Source: CALBTQ01 sp036725605
GTDB taxonomy: Bacteria > Lernaellota > Lernaellaia > Lernaellales > Lernaellaceae
Assembly: GCA_036725605.1 (NCBI GenBank)
Contig: DAIMDW010000002.1
Coordinates: 124,001 to 188,000 of the forward strand
Direction of reading: 5' to 3'
DNA length: 64,000 nucleotides
Notes under the pieces: model-generated
Database searches by the model: none
Seen by the model: only the letters and a program-made list of their open reading frames with translations
Told to the model about the DNA's origin: nothing
Shown here: positions 54,148 through 63,067 of the stretch, piece after piece
How the letters are laid out: the number at the start of each line of letters is the position of its first letter
Position numbering within the stretch: position 1 is the stretch's first letter
Program-made: the position numbers and the translations under genes

Positions 54148-56973
54148 TCAACAACCGCAGCCGTCGTCATCATCATCATCATCGTCATCATCATCGTCGG
54201 CTGTGTCATCATCCGGCGTCACATCATCGTCGTCTGTATCGTCATCGGTCGTATCATCGTCGGATGTATCGTCGTCATCGTCGGTTGTATCATCGTCGGT
54301 TGTATCATCGTCGGTTGTATCATCGTCGGTTGTATCGTCATCGCCGTTTTCATCGCAGGTGTCGGTTTCTTCGTTGCAGGTTTGGGTTTCCGGATCGCAC
54401 GGGTTTCCAGAGTGGATACAGGAGTCTGTGGTTTCATCGCATGATTCATTGCCATTGCAATACTGACCGTCGTCCTCGCAGGGGGCCTGGCCGGCAACGC
54501 AATCGTCGGTCTCGTCACAGACCTCTTCTCCATCACAGAAATCGCCGTTGTCGCAAACCGAATCGTCCGGAAGGTTGAGACAGCGGTCGTTTATCTCGTC
54601 GCACAAATCCTCGGTGCACGAAACGCCGTCGTTGCAATCAATCGCGGTTCCGGCCTGGCAGTCGTTGGTGGCATCACAGGTTTCTACGCCGTTGCACCAA
54701 ACCCCATCATTGCAGTTGCCATCATTCGGAGTGAACTGGCAGTCATTGGTTGCATCGCAGGTGTCGTCGGTGCAACCCACACCGTCGTCACAATTGCCGT
54801 CGTTCGCGGTGTACTGGCAATCGTTGGTCGCGTCGCAGGTATCGTCGGTGCAACCCACGCCGTCGTCACAATTGCCGTCGTTGGTGGTGTATTGGCAGTC
54901 GTTGATCGCGTCGCAGGTATCGTCGGTGCAACCCACGCCGTCGTCGCAATTGCCGTCGTTCGGGGTGTATTGGCAATCTTCGGTTGCGCTACAGGTGTCG
55001 TCGGTGCAATCGACGCCGTCATCGCAAAGCGAATCGTCGGTCGTGTTAACGCATTGATCGTTGTCTTCATCGCAAGAATCATTGGTGCAATCAATACCAT
55101 CGTCGCAGGTCAAAGCCGGACCGACATTGGTACAGACAGCCGATACGCAAACATCCGGTCCGTTACAGAACGTCCCGTCGTCGCAAGCCCCCCCGTCGTT
55201 GATCGTCCAACTCGTACGGGACACTTCCGGCTTGCAGACCATGCACGGCTCGCCGGGTTGGGCCGCCCCGGCTTCCACACAGGACTCGTCGATCAGGCAA
55301 CTACCGGGTTGGGCTTGCATGATAAGATTATGAGCCGCTCTTGCCGCAACCTGCTGTACTCGCGCTATGCCGATTTCAATCGGGGAGTTGTAATAGGGTT
55401 GGGTGTCATCACCCAATTGGCCGGAATCGGTCGCCCCCATCCCGAACAACGCGCGATCCAAATTGACTCCGTTCTCGTATTCTTTGATGAAAAGTGTGTA
55501 GTTGGCGCCGGCGGCCACCGCAATGACGCCGGAAGCGACAATGGAAACCGGCGATGACGAATCGACGTTGTCCCCCGTGCCGAGCTGGCCGTATTCGTTG
55601 TCACCCATGGTGTAAAGCTCACCGTCGTCGGTCACGAAGGCGATGTGTGCATCTCCGACCGCCACAGCAACCACGTTCGGCACGTCAACCGTATGGGGAG
55701 TCGTTGCATCATCGACCAGCGGAATGGAAGGATCGCCGATTTGCCCATCGGTGTTTTTACCCATGACTTTCAGTGTTCCGTCATCCAGAATCAACGCGCT
55801 GTTGTTTTCCCCCGCGGCAACGGCAACGACGATTCCTCCGGCATCAATTTTGGCCGGCCAATTAACGTAGTAACGATGTCCCACCCCCAGCTGCCCATCG
55901 GTATTTTTACCCATGGCGTAAAGATCACCGGACGAACTTACAACCAAAGAGTGATTTTTCCCTGCGGCCACGGCGCGAATACCAAAACCGGGGCCAAACA
56001 TTTGCTCCGGTGTATTACTGTCAGTGGCTAATTTCCCGAGCTGCCCGAATTGGTTTCTTCCCATCCCCCATAGACTACCGTCTTCTTTGACGAAAATGCT
56101 GTGGTTTTCGCCGGCAGCGACTTGGATTACTCCCTGGGAAACCACTTCAATCGGGGTTTCAGATGAATCGTACGAACCGTCGCCCAGCTGACCATAGTCA
56201 TTGAAACCCATCGCCCAAAGCGCCCCTTCGGTGGTCACAAAAAGAGAGTGATTCCCGCCTGCCGCCAAACGAATCACATTATCGGAGTAAAAAACATAGG
56301 CGTCGGTGCGATAAGAACCGCTCGTACCGTCACCGAGTTGTCCATAGGTATTGTCACCAAAAGACAGCCCTCCGGCTGTGGGAAGATCGGGACTTTGGCA
56401 GGCGTCGGTAAACCAATCGCAATACTCGACTCCGTTGCAATCGAGATTATCGTCAGTGCAGGAGATCGGGGTGCCGGCAACACACTCGCCATCAACGCAG
56501 GTTTCAACTCCGTTGCAGGCAAGTCCGTCATCGCAGTCTTCATCGCCATCACAAAGACAAAGACCATTTACCGCAACGGACCCGTTAATGCATTGGCAGT
56601 CCTGACAATTCGAGTTTGCGTCTGGCCAGAGAGAAGCTTGATCACATTCCTCGGACAAAAGGCGATATCCGTCGCCACAAGTGCAAGACATGCCATCTTC
56701 CAAGCACGCACTTTTATTATTGCACCAGTAACAGATCAATCCGTATTCGCAATTCTCTTGATCGAGGTCCACGCATTCAATGCATTCGTAGGTTTCATTT
56801 TTACAGAGCCCTTCCACCGGACAGAAATGGCAATTCGAATATTCGGCGCAAGTCGCGGCGCTGGCACTGTAGGCATTGCAAGGGTCGTATTGAGCGTAGG
56901 CCGAGAGCGGAAAAACAACGCCACAGAAGGCCCAGCCAATCAACACAAAGATAAAAAACGTCAGGTTTTTCAA
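54148..56973 (-). CDS. Secreted RCC1 seven-repeat propeller protein with Asp-rich tail and terminal GCGC
   Basis: The protein has 941 aa from TTG 56973, with AGGGGT 7 nt upstream. The frame is open 225 nt further but without a signal or Shine-Dalgarno. A signal peptide (ends LSAYAQYDPC), a Cys-rich module and seven RCC1 repeats (GDNTYGQLGDGT, GFNDYGQLGDGS and others) follow. Then come tandem 26-aa Cys repeats (CDDGVGCTDDTCDATNDCQ), a DDDT linker and the ending DDDDGCGC. Order, spacing and much of the sequence match the gene at 2-2467, so the two are paralogues. The extra Cys repeats account for the greater length. Predicted surface or extracellular binding protein; ligand unknown. Confidence 0.87.
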   Translation of the reverse strand: MKNLTFFIFVLIGWAFCGVVFPLSAYAQYDPCNAYSASAATCAEYSNCHFCPVEGLCKNETYECIECVDLDQENCEYGLICYWCNNKSACLEDGMSCTCGDGYRLLSEECDQASLWPDANSNCQDCQCINGSVAVNGLCLCDGDEDCDDGLACNGVETCVDGECVAGTPISCTDDNLDCNGVEYCDWFTDACQSPDLPTAGGLSFGDNTYGQLGDGTSGSYRTDAYVFYSDNVIRLAAGGNHSLFVTTEGALWAMGFNDYGQLGDGSYDSSETPIEVVSQGVIQVAAGENHSIFVKEDGSLWGMGRNQFGQLGKLATDSNTPEQMFGPGFGIRAVAAGKNHSLVVSSSGDLYAMGKNTDGQLGVGHRYYVNWPAKIDAGGIVVAVAAGENNSALILDDGTLKVMGKNTDGQIGDPSIPLVDDATTPHTVDVPNVVAVAVGDAHIAFVTDDGELYTMGDNEYGQLGTGDNVDSSSPVSIVASGVIAVAAGANYTLFIKEYENGVNLDRALFGMGATDSGQLGDDTQPYYNSPIEIGIARVQQVAARAAHNLIMQAQPGSCLIDESCVEAGAAQPGEPCMVCKPEVSRTSWTINDGGACDDGTFCNGPDVCVSAVCTNVGPALTCDDGIDCTNDSCDEDNDQCVNTTDDSLCDDGVDCTDDTCSATEDCQYTPNDGNCDDGVGCTDDTCDAINDCQYTTNDGNCDDGVGCTDDTCDATNDCQYTANDGNCDDGVGCTDDTCDATNDCQFTPNDGNCNDGVWCNGVETCDATNDCQAGTAIDCNDGVSCTEDLCDEINDRCLNLPDDSVCDNGDFCDGEEVCDETDDCVAGQAPCEDDGQYCNGNESCDETTDSCIHSGNPCDPETQTCNEETDTCDENGDDDTTDDDTTDDDTTDDDTTDDDDDTSDDDTTDDDTDDDDVTPDDDTADDDDDDDDDDDDGCGC
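54691..55025 (-). repeat. 78-bp tandem coding repeat (26-aa Cys-rich unit)
   Basis: Four near-identical units with exact 78-bp period (boundaries at 54769, 54847, 54925 and 55003) encode DGNCDDGVGCTDDTCDA-x-NDCQYT-type units with four Cys each. High nucleotide similarity indicates recent expansion and potential copy-number variation. Confidence 0.9.
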
Positions 56974-57465
56974 TATGATACCCCTTTTCTCCTTTTTATA
57001 GCTGACACCTTTTCGGTAACATACCGATGGATCTTTTGCAAATGACCCACCTATTCCGATGCAAAAGGCATTGTTGCACGCCTCCAAAAGAGAGTTTACA
57101 GCTCGTAAGCACACATAAATCTTAAAGAATTCTGGCGGAAGCGGAAGGGAACAAGATTGATAGAATAACTGGCATATGCCGCAGCGTAATTTTGGCACTT
57201 TATTGTAATTAGTTCACTTTTTGAGAAAGGAAACCTTAAATCGACATACGTTTGGATACACTAAACGACTTTTTACTCGGCAATTTTGGTTAGGGTGCGA
57301 AGCTGTATGGGGGAAAGGCCAATCTTGGGCGGACCGGCTATCGTTTCCCGCATTACTTCCTTGCCTTCTCGTGCTTTCCTCAATTCCTTTCTAAGTTCAA
57401 TAATATACACGTATATTATGTATTCTTTTCATTTGTCAGTAGAGCCTGCGACTGTCAATTTTTGC
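56974..57465. other. Intergenic region with att-like repeat, no gene
   Basis: Contains the 57128 repeat and otherwise AT-rich sequence. No coding frame with supporting signals. Confidence 0.4.
57128..57151 (-). repeat. Direct repeat of the tRNA-Sec 3' end, att-like remnant
   Basis: 24 nt match 63788-63811 (the 3' end, acceptor and T-arm side of tRNA-Sec) at 22 of 24 positions, with a 14-nt perfect core AATTCTGGCGGAAG. Same orientation, 6660 bp apart, on the side of the tRNA 3' end where an integrated element would lie. It fits a decayed att site, but no integrase is present. Confidence 0.45.
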
Positions 57466-57969
57466 TTATGAAATACAACCCAAGTCGCAGTCCCAATAGG
57501 CTTCGTCGCAACCGTCGAGGCAGTCGGCGTCTTCGCAGGCATCCCAACACGCATCGTAAGTCTGCCAGCAGGATTCCATGCAATCCATATCCCAACCGTT
57601 GCAGTTGACTTTCGTTACCCAGCAGTCTTCCTCGCAGCCGGCGTCGCCGTCGCAACCTTCGTAACACTCATACTCTTGCGCTACGCAGGAATCGCAGGCG
57701 ATGTAGCAGTCGCGCATCGGTTGATAACATTCGTACCACTGAGCATCACACTCTTCCGCCAAATCTTCGCAATGATTGTCGTCGATGTCGCATTGCAGCA
57801 TTTGGTCGGCATAATCAATCATGCATTGGGCGTCGCAAGTGACATCGTCGTCATCGTCGTCGTCGCCATCGTCGTTATCGTCATCATCATCGTCGTCGCC
57901 GCAAGCAACAAATAAGATTGAAACGCTGAGGAAAGCAGCCATCATCAAGAAAAGCCATTTCGTTTTCAT
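57466..57969 (-). CDS. Small Cys-rich lipoprotein with Asp-rich linker
   Basis: The protein has 167 aa. The lipobox FVAC (Cys ~residue 23) is followed by a 20-residue acidic linker, then about 120 residues with 22 Cys spaced mainly as C-x3-C and C-x2/4-C between acidic and aromatic residues (CDAQCMIDYADQMLQC, DMDCMESCWQTYDACWDAC). The pattern suggests a disulfide-knotted or metal-binding repeat; I do not know a family. ATG 57969 has AAGGATG upstream. It is anchored to the envelope and belongs to the same linker class as the other lipoproteins here. Confidence 0.75.
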   Translation of the reverse strand: MKTKWLFLMMAAFLSVSILFVACGDDDDDDDNDDGDDDDDDDVTCDAQCMIDYADQMLQCDIDDNHCEDLAEECDAQWYECYQPMRDCYIACDSCVAQEYECYEGCDGDAGCEEDCWVTKVNCNGWDMDCMESCWQTYDACWDACEDADCLDGCDEAYWDCDLGCIS

Positions 57970-58245
57970 GGTTCATCCTTTTCAAGTTTCTTATTTTTCG
58001 ATGTTACGGTCGTGCTTAAAAAAGTCAAGCAACCCCACCTAGAGGCCTTTCAAGTGCATTTCTTCTTCCCATGGCTGACGGGGCTAATCCATTTTTGAAT
58101 TAACCAATGTAACCGGCACCTTGCAACGATTCCCAACACTTGCCCAACTCTTTTGGTTATGCTTTCTGGCGCTTTCCTACGCATTAAGATAAAAATCGCG
58201 GCGTTTATCCGGCACAGGTCGCGTTCATTCAAGCGATGAACTCTA
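57970..58245. other. Short intergenic region, nothing recognised
   Basis: A 60-codon minus-strand frame at 58050-58232 has no ribosome-binding site or recognisable similarity. Confidence 0.3.
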
Positions 58246-58612
58246 CTACCCCACGCGGATGACCTTTATGCCGCCGCGTTGCAGCACCTCGCCGGCGATG
58301 CCGTCCTTATCGCAGGATGGGCTGCCGCCTTTGAGATACGCCCGGCGCGCGCCGACGATCTGCGCAATCTCCAACGTGATTTTCGCGCCAGCGATGTGGT
58401 AGTCGGTCATGTCTTCTCTCGTTTCCGGCGCGTAGATCCGCCATCCTTCGTCAAGTACCTGTGCGCCGGTGCCACCCTGCAAGGTCTCGCTGGTGCGCGG
58501 CGTCGGCATGCCGCCCAGTTGCTCGGGGCACACCGGCACCAGGACATACTTCTTTTGTAACTGTTCGATCAGCTTATCTCGCTGTTAAAAAGCAGGCGCT
58601 GATCAGGACAGG
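58246..58612 (-). pseudogene. Disrupted DUF523 family gene
   Basis: The 3' two thirds are intact (RDKLIEQLQKKYVLVPVCPEQLGG, then GGSPSCDKDGIAG), matching DUF523, whose members are normally ~150 aa. Upstream, VLISACFL in another frame matches the expected N-terminal (L/V)SACLLG but is joined to RDKLIEQ about ten codons too early and out of frame. The conserved Cys-Arg-Tyr segment is missing, and no in-frame start follows the AGGAGG at 58625-58630. GTG 58539 would give a 97-aa fragment. I read this as a deletion plus frameshift; an assembly error is the alternative. Confidence 0.7.
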
Positions 58613-58668
58613 CTCGTGCGACGGCCTCCTGCCGACTATGTCGAACGAGAGTTGCCTGTTGTCATTGT

Positions 58669-59649
58669 CTATTTGTGAATCCACGATTTTTTCATACCGC
58701 CAATCCGGCCGTTTCCCGAGCCAAACAGAGGCAATTCGTCAACCACTGAACGGGCATTTTTCACACGATCAACCGGGTGAAGATATTCCGTTTGGGAATC
58801 GTGCTGTCGATACGCTTGTCGGGCGGAGTCTTTGTTTGCCGTCGCATAGCAATACACACAACCATGTAGGCACGTATCATAGGCGCCGATATCCCGGGAG
58901 GAGTTACAAGCACACAGTTTGCCCCGATGGCCGGGTTTTTTCGCCTCAATCACTCGGCCGGCTATATCGCTCAGCCGAATAACATCAATACAACTGGTCT
59001 CCGCAACCTCTGGAATCAAGTATTGTGGTTGCGCACACAAACTCAGCTTCATGCCATGGTCGGCAGCTATATCAGCCAGTTCAACCAGGAAGGCGCGCTT
59101 GGTTTCGTCCGCCGGATCGGTAAAGACAAATCCGTTTTCTTGCGCCGCTTGGCCCATGTTGCGTTGCGTCTTTTTGTAGTATTGCACATACGAAACAATC
59201 ACCTCGTCGACAACCCCGGCTAGCTTCCGCGCGATATGTGAAAAATTTGTACGATGAAAATCGCAATCAGTCAGACTGGAAATGATGATCGGATCATAGC
59301 GCCAGACACCCGCACGCGGACCATAACGCTGTGCAATAATCTGCAAATGTTCAATGGCCGCATCGGTCGGTGCCGTCGTCGGTTCCAGTTCATGTGAGTA
59401 GCCGGTGATCGAGTAATGAACAACAAATGGATATCCCTTCGCGTTTATCGTGGCAAGTTGCGACAGAAACGGGCCGAGGTTTTTGGTCCAGAAAAAAATG
59501 CCGTCCACATCCGCCCTGTGCAGACTGATTTGGTACACCTGCCCCCCATAGGGATTTTTCGTCAGGCAGTACCCCGCTTCAATTCGATTCATAAACCATT
59601 CGCCGTAAAACGCGGGAATGTCGGTGCGGAAACTGGCGGAGATAATCAA
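58669..59649 (-). CDS. DUF1848 family protein with C-terminal Fe-S-type Cys cluster
   Basis: The protein has 326 aa, beginning at TTG 59649 with a GAGG motif 8 nt upstream. The family start IISASFRTDIPAFYGEW is right at this codon. Further signatures are VDGIFFWTKNLGPF, GVWRYDPIIIS and a C-terminal CLHGCVYCYA, which supplies closely spaced Cys as in Fe-S proteins. The function of the family is unknown. It is the last gene of an operon with two SPL-like radical SAM enzymes, 24 bp after the preceding gene. Confidence 0.88.
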   Translation of the reverse strand: MIISASFRTDIPAFYGEWFMNRIEAGYCLTKNPYGGQVYQISLHRADVDGIFFWTKNLGPFLSQLATINAKGYPFVVHYSITGYSHELEPTTAPTDAAIEHLQIIAQRYGPRAGVWRYDPIIISSLTDCDFHRTNFSHIARKLAGVVDEVIVSYVQYYKKTQRNMGQAAQENGFVFTDPADETKRAFLVELADIAADHGMKLSLCAQPQYLIPEVAETSCIDVIRLSDIAGRVIEAKKPGHRGKLCACNSSRDIGAYDTCLHGCVYCYATANKDSARQAYRQHDSQTEYLHPVDRVKNARSVVDELPLFGSGNGRIGGMKKSWIHK

Positions 59650-59673
59650 TTGTCGTTCCTCACTCCTTGACGG

Positions 59674-60837
59674 TCACCAAACACAATTGCACTTGCCCAA
59701 TTGCGCCTCCAAACCGAGCTCACGCCAAAGCGGTTTTTCCTCCAAACACAAGGCGATCTCCAAATCCGGACGAATCTCTCTGGCGATTTTTATGGTGTGT
59801 GAATACATCGCAATCCTCAACGAAGGTGGATAGCGCACACGACCGTCATCCGCTTTGCGGTCGCGTCGCAGATTGCGCGAGATGGAATTTTCCTTGCCGA
59901 GTTTCTGTTCCATCAACCAGAGCGCTTTGCCGTAACTGCAGATGCCGCCGATGGTCAAACGCCTGATCGGCACTACGCGTAACAAACGATTCATAAAACC
60001 GGCATACACGTCCGGCCAGTTCGCCACGGGAATCATCGGCATGACCACGGCGCGAATCGGATAACCGACGGCGACACAGCGTTTCATCGCCTCGAGACGC
60101 TGGTTCAACGAAGGCGTGTTCGCCTCGAATTGGTCGATTACGATTTGCGGATTCAGGCTCCAGGAAAGAATGGTGTGCTTGTTATGATCGAAGTGCAGGA
60201 GGTGAGCGACTTCGTCCGATTTCGTCAAAATGACCTGCCGTGCAAAGGGATGCCGCGCAAAGAAGGGAACCAACTTCTCGGAATAACCGGTCAGCGGATC
60301 GAGCGCCAAACCATCCTGCAGCTTGCCCAGATAAAAGCCGGTCGGTTTGCCCTGGCCACAAGCCACGGCGTCGATCCGCTCGATGATTTCATCCAGGTTG
60401 ACGAAAATCCTGATGGTCGGCGAATGCCACACGCCCGGCGTGCCGGCCAGGTAACAATATGTACAATTGAAAAAACAAAAACCGGTCGGCGAAAAATGCC
60501 AATAATTCGGGCAGGTATTGCCGTCTTCCCGGCTGAAGCGCACAGCGCTTTTGTGTTCGCCGAAGACCAACGTCTTTTTCCCGGCGGCATGTTTGGCCCC
60601 ATCAGATGAAGTTCCGGGAATCTGTATCTTATTGTGCGGCGTATCAAGTTTTTCTTCTACCGGCGCTTGCGGACAAAGCGCACAAATCGATTCGACAAAC
60701 CGCCTCCTCTCCCGTGTGGATACACTGCCTTTGGCCAAGACAATTTGCGCAACGGATAATCTGTACGGACGAAGGGATTGAAATAATTCCCCACTTTCAC
60801 GATTTGCCGCCGGAAAAAGCGCCTCTTCAGCAAGCAT
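59674..60837 (-). CDS. SPL-family radical SAM protein (spore-photoproduct-lyase-like)
   Basis: The protein has 387 aa from ATG 60837 (TTGGAGG upstream); the longer frame overlaps the previous gene. The [4Fe-4S] motif is C121-x3-C125-x2-C128 in FCFFNCTYCYLAGTP. Family features are HFSPTGFCFFNC, KPTGFYLGKLQDGLALDPLTG, VILTKSD and LSWSLNPQ. SPL enzymes repair thymine spore photoproduct, but SPL-like proteins of non-spore-formers have unknown substrates. The ~110-residue N-terminal region with CALCPQ is additional. Placement next to a DNA methyltransferase suggests DNA as substrate; that is inference. Confidence 0.85.
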   Translation of the reverse strand: MLAEEALFPAANRESGELFQSLRPYRLSVAQIVLAKGSVSTRERRRFVESICALCPQAPVEEKLDTPHNKIQIPGTSSDGAKHAAGKKTLVFGEHKSAVRFSREDGNTCPNYWHFSPTGFCFFNCTYCYLAGTPGVWHSPTIRIFVNLDEIIERIDAVACGQGKPTGFYLGKLQDGLALDPLTGYSEKLVPFFARHPFARQVILTKSDEVAHLLHFDHNKHTILSWSLNPQIVIDQFEANTPSLNQRLEAMKRCVAVGYPIRAVVMPMIPVANWPDVYAGFMNRLLRVVPIRRLTIGGICSYGKALWLMEQKLGKENSISRNLRRDRKADDGRVRYPPSLRIAMYSHTIKIAREIRPDLEIALCLEEKPLWRELGLEAQLGKCNCVW

Positions 60838-60862
60838 CGATATCCTCCAATGAATTTTCCCG

Positions 60863-61804
60863 TTACATAGCAAAAGTCATTTGCTCATTTGCTTCTTTCG
60901 GTTTTGGATGGCATCTGTCGGTAGTGATGTCCGGATTTTTACATCCACAGAATTTGATTTTGACACCAAGCTCTGCGCCGATTTGCGCAGCAGCCTGGAA
61001 ACGCTTCCTGCGGTAGGTTGCGGACGGCAAGAGAATCTCGGTTCCGCCGCAACCCAATCGACTATGGGTGGTAAACAATCTCCGTCTGATTGTTGCGAAA
61101 CTCCAATCATCGTGGACAATCGTCATCAGCTCCCGATTCGCTCGGCGCAGATGCAGAAACGAAGCAACGGCTCGCCGACAGCCGCGGGCGGACGTTTCGC
61201 GCAACAATGCGCACAGGGATTGATCAGTGTCCGTGAGGAGCGGAATCAGTGGATCCATCCGCAGTTCCGTATCGATACCGCCGGCGAGCAAAGCCGAAAT
61301 GTTTTCCAGACGCTCGTTCACCGTAGCGGCCTTCGGTTCGATCAGTCGACGCACTCGATCGTCCGCCGTCGTCAGCCCGATCTGCACATGCACCCGGTCG
61401 CGATGAGCAACAAACAGATCGACAAACCGCGCGGGAACTTTCGCTTTGGTGAGAACGAAAATCGAGATACCGTTTTGCAGCAGCATTTCCATGATGCGAA
61501 ACTGCGCATCCAATATTTTCGTAATCGGAACGAACGGATCTGTCGCCGTGCTGAAATAAACGATCTTGGGTTTGCGCCGTTTCCCGGTCAATTCCGCCGC
61601 CAGCTTTTCCGCGCTGTTCGCATAAAAAACGATCCGCCCGTTTCCCGGATTGTTTGCATACCCTTGGGCGTAACAATATCGGCAGGCGAAAGGACATCCC
61701 GCCGTCAGATTGATCGCATGATAATCCTGCAAGCAAGGTAGAGATGGCCGGGTGAGAATGGAGGATTTCCGATTTTCGAGAATTATTTTAGGCGTAGTCA
61801 ACAT
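60863..61804 (-). CDS. Radical SAM protein, SPL/Rv2578c-like
   Basis: The protein has 313 aa from ATG 61804, overlapping the methyltransferase stop by 7 bp. The motif is C37-x3-C41-x2-C44 in AGCPFACRYCYAQGY. Conserved downstream segments are IVYFSTATDPFVP, IFVLTKAKVP and VQIGLTT. The C terminus carries additional Cys (CGCKNPDITTDRC) that could bind a second cluster. It resembles the second SPL-type group common in actinobacteria and deltaproteobacteria, of unknown function. It is translationally coupled to the ParB-methyltransferase gene and 25 bp upstream of the other SPL-like gene. Confidence 0.85.
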   Translation of the reverse strand: MLTTPKIILENRKSSILTRPSLPCLQDYHAINLTAGCPFACRYCYAQGYANNPGNGRIVFYANSAEKLAAELTGKRRKPKIVYFSTATDPFVPITKILDAQFRIMEMLLQNGISIFVLTKAKVPARFVDLFVAHRDRVHVQIGLTTADDRVRRLIEPKAATVNERLENISALLAGGIDTELRMDPLIPLLTDTDQSLCALLRETSARGCRRAVASFLHLRRANRELMTIVHDDWSFATIRRRLFTTHSRLGCGGTEILLPSATYRRKRFQAAAQIGAELGVKIKFCGCKNPDITTDRCHPKPKEANEQMTFAM

Positions 61805-63036
61805 GCTTTGCTGTTTCCGATAAATTCTGCCTTGTTTCCCGTATATTTTTGCCATCTATCAATAATAATCTCACAATAAACGGGATTGATCTCAATTAGA
61901 TTGGCAATTCTGCCTTGTCCGGCTTTTTCAGTGGCGATTAGAGTTGTCCCTGTTCCTGCAAATGGATCAACAATTAATGAATTTTTACTACTGTAAGCCT
62001 GAATTGCTCGATAAGGTAATTCAACAGGTGTGACTCCAGGATGACCCAATTTTTTCATTTGGTTTGCAACATAATTAATTTCCCAAAAATCCGTTGGGAA
62101 ATTGGACATATAATTTTTCCCTTCACGAGTCATTTTTGGCATTTTCCCGCGCTTTTGATATACCCAAATTGGATTACATTGATGGGCCGGATAATAATAA
62201 CCATTTTTTTGAATTTGAACGTTTCGCTTCGTTGAAAATGCCGCATAAGGTCTTGAAAGAAACAACATTTCAAGATATTGGAGTCCTACAGATTCAAAAA
62301 AATTGGCATGTTTTATTGCAAGATTTGTATTTAGATTGCTTGGATTTCCTATATTCCAATGTACTATCCCACCCGGTGAAAGTTTATTCCCAAGGTTCTG
62401 AACAACACGTTCGATATCGGATAAATACTCGGAAATATTCCCCCATTTTCCTAAACCAAGATTGTTGAATCTTGGAGGGCTTGCAATAATTAGATCAATC
62501 GCCGTATTTGGAATTATTTGTTGCCATATATTATCCTCACTAGCATCTCCACAAATCAATCGATGTTGTCCAAGTTGAAATAGATCACCAATATTTATTT
62601 TCGAAGATGTATTTATTAATGAAATTTGATTTTCGTCAAAGTCTGGATCCAGAATTCGATTGAGTTCTTCATTACTAAATCCCAGATCTTGAAGATCGAC
62701 ATCTTCTTTTTGGAGTTCCGCAAACACGTCACGCAACTTCGGCCAATCCCAATCAGCCAACTCCGCCGTTTTATTATCGGCCACGGCAAAGGCTTTGCGC
62801 TGGGCTTCGGTCATTTCCAGTTGAATCACCGGCACGGTGCGCAGGCCCAATTTTTGGGCGGCTTTCCAGCGCGTGTGCCCGGCAACGATCATGTGGTTCT
62901 GATCGCAAAGAATCGGCACGTTGAAACCGAATTGTTTGATGCTCTTGGCGACGGCATCGACCGCATGATCATTGATGCGTGGGTTTTCTTCCCAGACATG
63001 CAATTGAGCCGGATCGATCTCTTGCACATTCAGCAT
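61798..63036 (-). CDS. ParB-domain/DNA methyltransferase fusion (beta-class N4-C or N6-A type)
   Basis: The protein has 412 aa from ATG 63036 (GGAGG upstream). The ParB-like nuclease domain (~residues 1-125) includes WEENPRIND, VAGHTRWKAAQKLG and VADNKTAELADWDW. The methyltransferase domain (~150-410) has motif IV LIIASPPRFNN, then much later motif I DPFAGTGTTLIA, the beta-class order. The usual SPPY is SPPR here. Base composition changes sharply at about 62700: the ParB part is GC-rich and the methyltransferase part AT-rich, suggesting a recombinational fusion. Such fusions are common in phage and mobile elements. No cognate restriction nuclease is nearby. Confidence 0.85.
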   Translation of the reverse strand: MLNVQEIDPAQLHVWEENPRINDHAVDAVAKSIKQFGFNVPILCDQNHMIVAGHTRWKAAQKLGLRTVPVIQLEMTEAQRKAFAVADNKTAELADWDWPKLRDVFAELQKEDVDLQDLGFSNEELNRILDPDFDENQISLINTSSKINIGDLFQLGQHRLICGDASEDNIWQQIIPNTAIDLIIASPPRFNNLGLGKWGNISEYLSDIERVVQNLGNKLSPGGIVHWNIGNPSNLNTNLAIKHANFFESVGLQYLEMLFLSRPYAAFSTKRNVQIQKNGYYYPAHQCNPIWVYQKRGKMPKMTREGKNYMSNFPTDFWEINYVANQMKKLGHPGVTPVELPYRAIQAYSSKNSLIVDPFAGTGTTLIATEKAGQGRIANLIEINPVYCEIIIDRWQKYTGNKAEFIGNSKAC

Positions 63037-63067
63037 GTTTCCTCCGATAAAACTTCATAACCTGTCG

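Noticed and set aside
54691..55025. Regular direct repeats considered as a CRISPR array
   Set aside because: Repeats are contiguous 78-bp coding units without unique spacers; no cas genes.
61798..63036. Restriction-modification system
   Set aside because: No adjacent restriction nuclease or specificity subunit; neighbours are radical SAM and DUF1848 proteins.
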